Part shown: piece after piece, positions 25,576-37,330 of the stretch | How the letters are laid out: every line of letters starts with the position of its first letter | How positions within the stretch are numbered: position 1 is the stretch's first letter | DNA from: Pachydiplax longipennis | Taxonomy: Eukaryota > Arthropoda > Insecta > Odonata > Libellulidae | DNA: 64,000 nt | Assembly: GCA_036926295.1 (NCBI GenBank) | Contig: JAVFKF010000017.1 | Span: 744,001 to 808,000, forward strand | Reading direction: 5' to 3' | Notes under the pieces: model-generated | Seen by the model: only the letters and a program-made list of their open reading frames with translations | Told to the model about the DNA's origin: nothing | Databases searched by the model: none | Made by a program: the position numbers and the translations under genes

Positions 25576-27829
25576 GTTTGTTTAGATTGTTTCGATAAGA
25601 AGCGCGGCAAATTATTTGAGATACGAAACGCTGAATTTAAAAGTTTAGTTATGGATGTCGTGAGACGCAAGTAAATGGGGATCGGACTCTTTGATTTTTA
25701 AGCTCGAATGAGGAAGTTCGTTGAACTCATTCGCTCGGTAAATAGTACAGATTTCCGCTAGAAAAGGCTGATTGCTTCCGGCACAGATCATCAAAGTCAT
25801 GCTTTGCAAAGAGATATACGCTCAAGTTACTCACTGGAATATATTCCTCCTCTGATTCTCTTTGCGGACTTTTTTTAGATATGAAAACTTGCATAAAAAA
25901 TGGACATTTTTAATAGCTGAGCTTTTCCAATTACAGAGTATGTTGATTCATGCTAGAGTTAATATTATACAGTGAAATTCTTTTATTTTATATAAATAGA
26001 TAAATACTATCAACAGTACTGGCCTTCACTCGGTGATATTCCATCACAACCAAGGAAGTCGACCGAAACACTTTATTTACACAACTCCAGGAACTTTATG
26101 ATGATGCCATGCATCGAACCCATAATCGTCTGTGTGCTGAAAATTTTTTGTGGTGTTGTAAGAATAAATATAAAGAACAAATTTATTTAGTCAATTTACT
26201 TTGGTGAACTATTTGAATCTCATGGGCTCATGATTTTCCTACAAAAAAACTTCTATTAATACTCCCGTCGAAACAAAAATTTAACGATACTGCTATTTAT
26301 CATAAAACCGAATAATAAATCTCTTTATTAAAATCAACGAATAATAATTGCCGATATTCATTCTCTTAATATTTTCCATCAAAATTATTTCATTATCATC
26401 TTATATGATTTGAAAAGGAAGATCAACTACTCTCTGTTCTATTCAGCCTCCCTAAGGATCTTTTTTGCGACATTTCTTTTATCTTGTTAACTCCTCTTAT
26501 TCCCCTTAAGCCGATCTGTCATCTGGACCGACCTCACACAATTTCCCTTCGAATCACTGTTCTCTCAAATCCACTGCGTCCGTTTCACCCTTCTGTTCTA
26601 GAGACAATGTGAATATCTTTGCTCTGTCTAGCAGCAGCTAAAATAATACGATTTATGTGGTCCTACATAAAAGAACTATTACTCATTCATCAGAATTATC
26701 TCAGGTGACCAACGAATCATGTTATCAAAGGAAAATAGTTTTGCGTCAAAAGAGACAAATATTATAAATGCTGTTACCCTGGCAGCGTTATGTTACAAAT
26801 GAACCGCAATTTGCAATAATAAATGCTTGAAATGCTAAATAATGTACTACAATTCCATATAAAGTGTATTATTTACCTTACATAAGCTCTTTGGTTAATG
26901 AGTTAGGACCTGCTCAGAAAATGTGTTTGGCTGGTTTCCTTTATAACGTTTAGGACTTCTCTGTACATATAATTGCCTCGAAACACTCCTTGTTTATTTT
27001 ATGTGTTTTTCTAATCTGTATCTTATTCTACGAATTTGAATCTCCTTTATAATGGAAATCATTTGATGCTAAAAATCGATAAGTATATCAATAAATAAAT
27101 TATTATATTTAAACCTAAATTATGTATCGACGTATCTAAGAAAACGGTTTAAAAGATCGAATATTTTAAACGAGAGACGAGATTCCCTAAGAAGTAAAGA
27201 AAAGTAACATTCAATATAACAAGATTCATATTGATCTACTACATAGAGATATTAGAGCCAACATCATAACCCTGTTGTTTTGTTTAGAGATAGCAAATTT
27301 CAACAACGGAAGAGTAAGAAGAATTCTAGGAATTCGCTTATTTTAATTCATAAGAGCTGTGGATTCATCGATCGAAGGAATTCCTTCCCGAGTTTAAACG
27401 AAAGAATCTCGCTTTAAGTAGAAGAAATCCATTGTTTCTCTCCTCTTTGATAATTCTCTCTTAGGGAGGAAATCGCTTCCAAAAGCATTCCTATGGCGGA
27501 AAATTGTGGGTTTCACGGAGAATGAAAGGTCTGCAAAAGGAAGGGTTGAGGGGTTTGAAAGGGGAGAGAATATTAATGCTGCGAATCCCGTCAACGTAGA
27601 CCAAATGTCTAGGCGGATGGGTCAATCAATATATCTATCATATCATAGAAATACATTTCTCTCACCCATCAAGTTATATAAGTGGGTCTTATTAACGGCT
27701 TCTTAAGCGTAATCCTATTCTATTTATCCACGTATATAAGTTAATGAGATAATATTCAATTGCGAGTAGCTCTATATAAAATATGTATTATGGAGATAAT
27801 GTTAGACTAAAACTATATGAATAAATTTA
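25576..27829. other. AT-rich noncoding stretch
   Basis: No gene or repeat of note recognised. Confidence 0.5.
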
Positions 27830-27905
27830 GAGCCCTTGGATAGCCAAGTGGGTAACGCGTTCTCCTCTGCTGTAAACTGTTCTGGGTTCTATTCCCGGTA
27901 TGGCC
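27830..27905 (+). mobile_element. tRNA-derived element (tRNA-like, possibly Tyr type)
   Basis: An A box, TAGCCAAGTGGG (27841-27852), and a B box, GGGTTCTATTCCC (27884-27896), are separated as in a real tRNA, and the whole tRNA-like part is about 73 bases. CTGTAAA at 27870-27876 sits where the anticodon loop should be and would give a GTA (Tyr) anticodon. The acceptor ends do not pair, no T run follows directly, and the sequence continues into a GGCCATAAGTGCC stretch. I call it a tRNA-derived SINE or tRNA pseudogene, not a functional tRNA gene. Confidence 0.6.
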
Positions 27906-29569
27906 ATAAGTGCCAAATCACCTGAGTTTTACAAACACATTTTAAAACAGTACAACCAGAAAACTACCATTCTTGTCTCCATTTTATCAAGTGTCTACGG
28001 AAAGTAAAATACATCTTTATATAAACACATATAAAATATATTATAAAAGTCGTTAAAAGTGCATATGCATGTGAAGTACGTATGAGTAAAGCCCCAACAT
28101 GAAAATTCCTTCCTCCACATTGAATAATGAATAACATTTTAAACAAAACATTGCGTTTCACGCTCCGCAATAATCATCAACGCAACATTCATATGATGAA
28201 ACAATCAACATTCGCCCAAATAGATACGCATTAGAGTTCTCAGCGGGTTCCGCCATTCGCTTTCAATGAGTTTAGAAAAGGAATTGATACTTTTATTAGC
28301 TAGATGAGGAATAGGAATGATTTTCCTGTGCTATTTATAATGAGCCAGATTATATTTTTCTCGCAATTGCAGCTCAATAACAGCCTGGATAACATTTTCA
28401 TATCATTCAATACCAAGGTGAAAGTTATTTCTCAGCATCATTCATATTTCATGATTTAAAAAGTAATAAAGGTTACGCTACCCTTTATCCTGAGTAAAAA
28501 GATACTTAAAAACATTTCATCCATCAGTAGTGTTTACATTTATTAGCAATATTTAGCATTTAGAAGCAGGAAGACATGGAATCATAGCAATCCAAAAAAT
28601 GAACATTACGCAGTTTATCAATCGAAGTCCATTGAGGAAAATAAAAACTTAAATAAGTTTTATAACTTTCAAATAACTTTTACTCTTATAACTCTGCTTT
28701 CTTCTGATTTATGGAATTTGTAAATCACTTATGTGATGATTTAACAACACAACACACTCCAATTTCATAGAATTTCGGATACTATCCCCGTTAACTATTT
28801 CTCTTCAAAATCTCCTATGAGTTTCAAAATTTCCATAACATAAACAAATTCGATCTTGCTCTCTGACGCCTTTAGATTAAGAAGCAATGAATATGATGGA
28901 ATGGCAAAAAAAGTTTAGAATCAAGTAAACATGTTTAGGCTGTTTTTCGTCAAATTTTCCATTGATTTAGAGAAGATTCATGTAAATATTTGAAAATGTC
29001 AGCAACTTTTTCTTACTAAAATACAAGGGGGGTCGATAACAATACATGTCTCTTTGACCTTATCAGCTGTTTACGCTGGAAGTCAATTGTTATGTTTGAT
29101 GCTGGAAATATCCATTCGCAAACATCATTCTTGTTTCCTCTTTCCCGAATTTAAGATGTTGTTTTTATTCAGTTAGATTACATATTCCGTTTACTTAACC
29201 TGAATATTTCGCTAATGTTTTGGAAGTCAACAAGGATATATCCCTTCGGATATATTTCCAGTTATCAATTAAGTAAACTTTATAAAAGCAACGACTTACC
29301 TCTGCGATTTACTATAGCAGGAAAAATAATCTGATAATCATTGGAATGATGGCTAATCTATCTCTAATAGCTATTTAATATCTAATCTCTGATTATGTTG
29401 GAAATGAAGAAGTCGTCTCTTTATTTAATTAATTTACTAATGTGCCCTACTTTTCAATAACTAGATAGAAATCTACGAGACATGAACTTTTGTATGTTAT
29501 CCTGAGAATGAAAGTTGGTGTATTTTCGTTTGTTATTGTATGGCAGTCATTTCGGTGGATTAGCAAGAA
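27906..29569. other. AT-rich noncoding stretch
   Basis: Nothing recognised. Confidence 0.5.
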
Positions 29570-30090
29570 TGAATTTCCTCGGGGGCGTCGAGAGAAAAAG
29601 TGAGTTCCACACGAAACGAGCCTTTTCTTTATATTCGTAAGAACGTTGCGGAGGCACAAATATTATTCGAGTAGAAACCTTTCCGTCGCCGAGTAAAAAT
29701 AATTCCTCTCTCAAAGAGTTCTCCTAATTGCGAAACAGCATTAAAACCGAGCGCGTTAACCGAGAGCTACCTGTATAGAGGAGTAATTAATGGTTGTTGC
29801 AGTCCTCCCGTAAAATACGCCTGAGTAAAAACGGCAGCGGCAGCAAAACTATGCAAAAGGCGTTTCGCACGCATAAGTTGGAGAGCGCATTGGAAAGAAG
29901 GATGGGCGCGAAGGAGAGCAATAATTCTGCATTATGAATAGATCCCTTTATCTCCTTGTCACATTGCTGAGGGATGACTCCCGTAAGTTAGCAACCCCTG
30001 CCTTCATCCTATTATATCCGCTGACGCCATGGTTACGGTGGGCCCGGGCAACGGTCCCGGGACCAAATGCTTAACGAGAATAAATATATG
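29570..30090. other. GC-richer, CpG-containing unique block
   Basis: This block stands out from the AT-rich flanks. It has many CpG dinucleotides, a homeodomain-type TAATTAAT core near 29785, and the 12-bp palindrome GGTCCCGGGACC (30053-30064) just after GGCCCGGG. No long frame or known domain is seen. A conserved noncoding element or enhancer is possible, but this rests on composition alone. The frames at 30029-30220 and 30207-30392, in different phases, match nothing I know. Confidence 0.3.
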
Positions 30091-32633
30091 CTCAAACGAA
30101 GCGAAGGAAATATTGGTAAATATTCTTCTGCAGACAATTCCCCAAGAGAATGTATCGAATAACCCGAAGGAACGTATGAATAAAACTACATTGGACAGTA
30201 CGTCGGATGTGCTCTGTTAGAGAGGAAACTGTACGCTGCTGTTACCAACCTAAAGATTATAAATATCTCTTGAGGCATTACGTGGCTAAACCAGAGAAGA
30301 AGCTATTAGAATTAGAAAAATACTGGATAGTGTTGAGTAGGTTTTGGAAATATATTTCTGGTTCATTTCAGAACGAAGTTTTTCCAGATTGACAAAGTTT
30401 GTGATTTGGCCACCAAGGGAGCCACCTAAGATTTATTATGTATCTATCAATAGTCCAACTTAATTCCTTATGCATTTTATACTGCATTTTCAATATCCTA
30501 CCTGTATTTATTATTGCACATTGTATTATCAGTAACATAAACATTATAAAATGTATATTGCCTGATTGCTAAGAATACAAAACTGCAATCACTACATATC
30601 TTCTTCAGAAGCAGCTTATGCGAAGCCTATGGTAATTGGTATGGTCACATTCCATGGAAATGCAACACTTAAAGCATTCTGGCTCAGTAAGGGTAAATTA
30701 CCATCCTCCGCATGGAAAGTCTCGTTCCCTCTCCAAAACTTTTGGAAGCGGTGGGGTTGAACCCTAAACTGTCCTCCGAGAAATGGTGTAATTTTTGATG
30801 AAACAGGAAAAAAATCATACTTGATATGAATGTTTCTAAAATTAATTGACTACTGACGGTTTACCAACCCACATTTGCTTTGGACGAATTTATTTACCTC
30901 GTGATAAGTAATCCTGAAAATCAAACATATTATTTCCGACTCCTTCGTTAACACATAAGAAAGCGTATTATAAATAAGTCGTATAAACCGTTTTCAGATG
31001 CCTAGAATTTCCTTGAGACGTAGGGAGAAGGGACCCTGAATAGTTTAGCGACAGAAAATGGTCGTTGGGATAGAACTCTGAGGAAGGTTTTACTCTGGGA
31101 ATTCCTTGGTTTCCCTTGAGGTCAAAGTGCGAGAAATACAAGTGTCAATGGAGGGATTAAAGGAGAGTTTATTTGAGAAGTGTGTCAAAGTAGAGAGAGA
31201 ATTAGACTGGAAAATTGAGTATTACGTACGGAATGCGACGGAACTCGGATTTGCGAGAAAATGAAGAATAAATGAGAATTTTTTCGTGCCCAGTTGCCAA
31301 GTGTATGAAATATCCCTAAACATTTAACAGCATTTAGCATCTCTACTTTTTTATAATATAGTTTAAAATACTAATTAAACACTATTATTTTTTATTTAAA
31401 ATATCCGAATTAATATTCGTTTCTTACACAATATTTTTGGTTTCTTTGCAACTGCATGGAGTTTTGCGAGATTTCTTCTGTTTTCAATTTATTTTGCTCT
31501 ACTTAATTTCAGTGCTCCAGATATCCCAGTCCATTTTAAAGGCATAATAATGTATTTAAATCACTCACTGCAAAATATTGTCACTAAGAAGGCGAACATA
31601 TTACCTTCTTTTTCCTACTATTATTTCTATGCGAAAATAAAACTATCCATAGTTGGATTACGTATCATAATATTATAGTCTCCATTTAATGGGTTTCCTT
31701 TCCTCAGAGTTTCTTCGACTGTTCATGGGTATCTTTTCTGCTTACCTAATACTTCACTGTATAATTATTCACTGTACAAAATGCAATTTTACCTATCGAA
31801 GAAAAAGTGGTCCTCCATCATATATCACAAGATAACATTATGTTATTTATCTTCAAACATTATGTCTCCCAATACCCAAAGATGAAAAATATTCTCTTGT
31901 AATCAAATAGCTCAACAAATAAATAACTGCTTTTAATTATCACAAGAAAAAATATTGAAATACAAGGACGTTTAGCAGTTAAACATTTTATAGTCTTCAA
32001 AGAATTAACGATCTTATCCACACGAACGTATATCTAATTCTCATTTTATTAGAAATAAAAAAATTCTTGCTTTTCTAGATATTTCTTACTAAACTTAAAC
32101 TTTATATGCCTATACTTTTAAGATATCGGCATTTTGCACCCTCTACTACAAGTCTTGTAGGATATATTTGTAATAGTGAATATTTGCAAAAGTGGATCCA
32201 ATCCGTGTATGAATATATCCATGAAAAATCTGCTTAAATTCAATTTTTGAGTCCTATGTTGAAGCGGTAAGATGAAGTTGAGCGTTATCCTGCAGTGAAA
32301 CAAAATCACCGCTAAATCCATCTTCTATTTCTTCGCCCCCAATCTCTCTCCGTTGCGAACGATGCAAGTGTTTTCATATAGTCATCCCCCCTGTATCCTG
32401 GAGAAAGGGTTATATTGTCCGTCTTGCGAGGGAATGCGGCAGGAGAAGGGGTTTCATTTGCGAGGGTATGAATAATAAAGGGGCCAAGGAGAATTACAGG
32501 GATAGGACATTAGGGCTCGCTTTTGGAAGGGGTTCGAAATAATAGGAGTTCGCTGCATCGATGATTCGCTTTATTTATACATTAGAAAGGCTTTGTATCG
32601 ATCCAAAGGAGAAACGAGCATGAAGAAGATTGA
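30091..32633. other. AT-rich noncoding stretch
   Basis: No gene recognised. A minus-strand B-box-like GGGTTCAACCCC lies at 30753-30764 without a convincing A box. An imperfect inverted repeat joins about 30618-30636 to 30697-30713. Confidence 0.45.
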
Positions 32634-32716
32634 TAGAGCCAGGACTCGAACCCGAACTTGTCTCCCAAAACGGTCTGAATGTAATGGCAAAATGGCTCCA
32701 TAGCCAAGGGAGTCCA
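32634..32716 (-). mobile_element. tRNA-derived SINE head
   Basis: The minus strand has a strong B box, GGGTTCGAGTCC (32653-32642), and upstream a plausible A box starting TGGCTATGG (around 32705-32697). The spacing of about 45 bases is near that of a tRNA. Stem pairing is poor, so this is a tRNA-derived SINE or pseudogene. Confidence 0.55.
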
Positions 32717-32941
32717 TCAGAGAGAAAAGTGATTTTCAGTCAGATATTTTTATGTCCTTTTCTCCCTTGAATTTCTCCTTGGTACATACGTTTAATCCTC
32801 TCTTCCTGGGGATCCTAAGCATTGGAACAGTGAATCTTAGCTTGAAAATATTTAAATCCAATTAAATGAGTACTCATTCTTCCGGCGAACAATACGCGAT
32901 AATAACAGGCTATAAATGTAGCTCAATCATTCAGTGTTTAA

Positions 32942-32996
32942 ATCCCCTACCACACGCCGAAAGGCGGCTTGCAGAGTTTATAGATGTAGATGTAGA
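32942..32996 (+). mobile_element. LINE 3' tail
   Basis: Best-preserved tail in the window: CCCCTACCACACGC, CGAAAGGCGGCTTGCAGAGT, then TAGATGTAGATGTAGA. The block CGAAAGGNGGCTTNCAGNGT is shared with the minus-strand LINE end at 10439-10500, where it follows a recognisable ORF2 C-terminus. That ties this tail to the same non-LTR family. No ORF2 remnant is seen upstream, so the copy is severely 5'-truncated. Confidence 0.7.
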
Positions 32997-33299
32997 AATG
33001 AAGCCAAAGGCGATGGATATTTGCAACTAAGTAGTACAATATACACAGGGTGAATAACTTTCAAATTTTGACTCAAAGTTATATTCCGGAGGATATCATA
33101 CGTATTACAATTACGCTTGAAAAGAAATTAAATTTTTAAAGGAAATGAAACATACTTTTTCTAATAAGTGTGTCAGACTCAGTAAGAGTACATCGTTGCA
33201 AAGATTATCGACGTATTCTGATTTTAAAGAGAATGAATAAGTAAAGAAAAGTCAACAATTTAAGATTTGTTTACTCTCTGCATTGATGTATCCGAAGAT

Positions 33300-33531
33300 A
33301 TCCCTGGGAAAAATTAAATTGAAAAAAGTCTGACGGGGCTGGGAATCAAACCCGGGCTCTTTCTCTACCCGGGAGATTGCTGTCACCAAGTAAGCTATCC
33401 TACCAGACCATTTTCTCATACCGCTTTTGGGAACTTTAAAGGCAAGGGCAATTCTCTAACCCCCTTATAGAGGAAGTTCCCGGGTTCGATATTTCCATCA
33501 AACTTTTTCAACTCCGTTTTTCCTTGGGATT
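33300..33531. mobile_element. head-to-head inverted pair of tRNA-derived SINEs
   Basis: Left unit (minus strand): A box TAGCTTACTTGG (33397-33386), B box GGGTTTGATTCCC (33353-33341), about 73 bases of tRNA-like sequence, then a tail running down to 33300 (GACTTTTTTCAATTTAA...GGGAT). Right unit (plus strand): CCCGGGTTCGAT B-box region (33479-33490), then a tail with the same blocks (TTTCCATC, AAACTTTTTCAACTCCG, TTTTTCCTTGGGAT) ending near 33531. The two outer arms align as inverted repeats of about 55 bases with substitutions and small indels. The centre holds the two tRNA-like heads, the right one degenerate in its D arm. This could be two insertions in opposite orientation or one composite element. 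Confidence 0.6.
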
Positions 33532-35579
33532 TTCCTGTGTGCACCCCTTATATGCATACTCTCGCTAGCCCTTTTTCTTGGTTCCAAAGATAAATTTATA
33601 GAATCCCACCTGCTCTCCGTGAGAATCATTTAAGACGTAAAATGGCAATGTGTACTTATTTTAGAGAAGGCGAGAGATGCAGAGGAAGGAAAGGGGAGGC
33701 GAAGGGAATTAAAAATTCATTTAGGAGATCATTAAGCATCAGAAAGCATTCTCTGGGGCTTATTGGTGACTCTGCGTTGGAATTATTCACTTGAATAAAA
33801 GGAAACTATCGAATGGAGTGACGAATCCTTCCTTGACTTAGTTCAATGAACTGAACATCAATTATACAAACGAAGAAAAAAATCGACACTCTTTCAGCCA
33901 AGCATTTTATTTCCCTTCGGATTATCATATAATCAAATCTATTCAATCTTTGTTATCGGATAGAATGCTAAATATGCACATCGTCTTGTTTAACATTCAT
34001 TTATCAATTTTTTAGGGTGAATTATTTAACTTATGAAAACATTCAGTTGCATAATATGAGTTTCTGCCCCAAGTTCTCTTAGCTTGCAACAGATAATCCT
34101 AGTTCTTACAGATGTCAAGAAAATATTTACCGATTTTACTGATTTCAGAAAACCAGTTTTCAATTATTGTATTTATTATTTCCGGTTATTTACATATATT
34201 CTAAGATAAACACGAGAGTTAAAACATTCTACCTTTAATAACTGATAGGGTGCAAAAAGAGTGTACTAAATTTGAATTTAAATTTGATAAACCAGGAGAG
34301 AAAGCGTGTACGCATTTTCTCCTAGTTTATCTTGGTCGCTTTCATCTTTCCGTATTTAAAAATGTAATTGTATTAGTAAACTAATCAATATACAGCTGTA
34401 TGTAGAAATCATATATTTATTTATGTCTACGCAATAGATGATTTATTTTTCACAAACCGGGCTTAGTAGAATCAATTGATTTGCCTCAGTGGATAACCAT
34501 TTCGAAATATATCTATTTTCTTTCTTTGGTTAGTTCTTTTTTTATGCCCATCTAAATCACTTTAACCATAACTATACAACAGAGTTAGAATGCCTAGCAC
34601 GCCTAAGAACGTAGTTTCATTGATCATTTTGGAATATTGCTTAGTGAGTTTCAGTAATTCAGTATGATTGTTCAACAACTTCAGCCTCTATATTGATCGT
34701 TTTTAAATAAGGATTAAGTAGTATTTTGAAAGAGTTGAATGTCATTACCAAGATTATACTCAAGTTGATGCAGGAGAATTTTCCTGTAGAAACAGTAAAA
34801 CTGGGTTAGCCTGACTAATCAATAGTTTATTTTGTATATCTGCTCACGATTAAAATTATTTATTACAGCCTTATTTCCGATAAATCAGCATTTAGCTTAG
34901 CTCTCTAATAAATAAGGAAACAAACATAAAGAATTTTCCATAGAAGGTTACGAATGGAAAATTTATTGTACCAATAAAAAAATATTTCCGCTGGTGATTC
35001 TTTTAGATTCCTTTCCTCGAAATAAGATATCTATCTTAGAGCATACGTTTCTTGCTTATGGAGAAGTTCCCACGAATCTTGATCCTATGAAATTACTTAG
35101 ATCGAGCATTTGCATTACTTTCAAATAAAGTCTAAATAAATCCTCCATTTCTATTATTTATGATAATAAATCGAAGTATTTCTATGCGGCAAAAGAATCG
35201 CAAACTAGTAAAACCGCGCTGTTGTACTCTTTTCCTTTAAAAATAGAAATTTCCGCAAAAAGCGGAATCGATACTCTCTGTCCGGCCTTTAAGAGGCATC
35301 CTGTTTGTTTTCATATTTCAAGTGACAGCCCAACGAAAAGCCTCGATACTCCTTCGACTTGGAGCAATGCACTTTATGTTGAATCACGAAAGAGGTCGAA
35401 GCATAGGAAAAAGGAACAAAGAAGGAAATGTCAGGAAGTCCCGCGAGAGAGATAAATAAATAAATACTAGTTGGGGAACAAGGCCATAAATCTATTTCAT
35501 GGAGGAGGGGCGAACAAGGACAATTCTTACTTTATTCTAGGAGTGAACGACAAAAGGTTCCTTTTTCCAGTAATCCGAA
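33532..35579. other. AT-rich noncoding stretch
   Basis: No gene or clear repeat recognised. Confidence 0.5.
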
Positions 35580-35800
35580 AGCACATAAGTCCCGAGGCCT
35601 TTCTTTCTCCTATCATTTACTTTGCCACGCCCCCTTTTCCTCAGTCCACTTTCTCGCGCCATTTCTCAAAAAGCCACAAAGGCTTCGCCAACTTTCTTGC
35701 CCTTCTCCTGACCAATAACCTCTTCATCTACCGAATCTTACAACTTTTTTCGGATGCCCTTTTCATTTGCTTCGCGTTTCGCTTTCTTGGGTCATTCGCT
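35580..35800. repeat. pyrimidine-rich block
   Basis: C/T-rich on the plus strand. It explains the open frame 35471-35866 (131 codons, rich in F, L and S), which has no domain I recognise. Confidence 0.5.
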
Positions 35801-36929
35801 TCCTCTTCGCGCAATTCACATGAACTTTATGGCATTCATAGAAACACGCACGGAATTTGTAAGTGAGGAAGCATCTAGGAAAGGGTCCCTTTGGAAAGGC
35901 GACACATTATGGATGATGTGCAGCTTAAAGATTGAACATTGTAAGAAAATAGAGGGTCTTAATGCACATGGAAGCACAAAACATACAAATTATTTCAAAT
36001 TAAATATTCGCAATTTAACACTCTCCTCACGCTTACTTCTGTGTTTTACAATTAATTGTCTTTATTTAATGATTTATTTAGTTTTATATCCGATAATTTA
36101 ACTGCGAGAAGAGAACGCTGAATTATTGGTTTTATAGTTTATTTTATTTCACCGAATCAGAAGATGTATTGTGGATGTCCAAAATGCAATGAAATACCAA
36201 ATCGTCCTTTTGTGAGACTATTTTCATAAACGTCTTCAAATTGACATTAAATAATACTTACTAAGGCACTGCGCAAAACATATCTCTTTCAAAATTTGAT
36301 CATTAATTATACAGTGGAATCATTCGATATTAAAAAAATTTTTATGATTGAATTTAAGCATACAAAGGTGCTATCCTAAATCAAGGTGATCAGAATACAA
36401 TTAGCAGGTTTAATAAAAGATTAAACTATCTGCAAATAAACAGCAAAAGGCTTCTATGGCCTTATGATTTTTAATAAATGAATATAAACAATGAAATAAA
36501 TAAGTAAAAATTCTTCGATTACACCCAATCTGTTTTTTCAGCTTTTCAGAACGCATTCTAGAGGAACGAAGTCTATTAATCTCATAACTTCAACTCTATC
36601 TTTATTAAGGTCTAGCTCTTCCTACTTTTTCGTATAAAATAACAGCAACTTCCCAGACTTAAGAGAAGACTAAATATAGTTAAGATCACCTTTATTACCC
36701 ACTGAACTCAAATTCACGTATTTTCCGAGACAGGAAAAAAGGTTATTAACGTGCCACATAGGGAATCTATGGTTTATATATTGTACGACCTAGCTCTGAA
36801 TTCAAAGAAGCACAATCTAAGCAATAAAATCCATTGAAGAAGCTAGTATTTATTCCCACAGTGGTCACGACCTATTTCTTTCCAGAAACGTTTTGCGAGA
36901 GAGCAAAGGAAATAGTTTATTGGCCTATA

Positions 36930-37330
36930 TTCTTCCCCACTTTGCCAAAAATTTTCCGTAACTCCTTCCTTTCCTATACTCCACTTCCTTTCCTCTTCCA
37001 TCCTCATATACCTTAAATATATCTTCTCCACGTACACTATTCTGTTCCGTCCCATTTGCTCTTTCCTTTTCTCATACTTTTCGCCAATTCCATTCCCGAC
37101 GCTCTATCCTCAAATCCGCACTTACGATTCTCTTTCGCTTTTATTCTTTCTTTTTGTTACTCCATTCAATTTCAACTTCCTCCTTTTCTGATTGTCTCCA
37201 GCATTCTTCTCCTCTTTCGACTGCCATTCCAATTCGTTTCGACTGCCAATTCCAATTTCAGAGGCTCCTTTTATCTGCTCCACTTCGTCAACTTTCGCAC
37301 ATTTCGAGTCACATTCGGCATTGCGTGAAA
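36930..37330. repeat. pyrimidine-rich block with small tandem duplication
   Basis: Strongly C/T-rich plus strand for about 400 bases. Inside it a 22-bp unit (TTTCGACTGCCATTCCAATT plus CG) at 37215-37236 is repeated with small changes at 37237-37258. The frames here (37056-37328, 37154-37405) are low-complexity by-products of composition. Confidence 0.65.

Noticed and set aside
25243..25670. Minus-strand ORFs of 99 and 71 codons
   Set aside because: Antisense reading of the purine-rich tract; same composition artefact.
27830..27905. Functional tRNA-Tyr gene
   Set aside because: A and B boxes and a GTA-like loop are present, but the acceptor stem does not pair and no terminator follows closely.
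35471..35866. 131-codon plus-strand ORF
   Set aside because: It lies in a pyrimidine-rich block, is low in complexity and has no domain. The openness follows from the lack of purine-rich stop codons.
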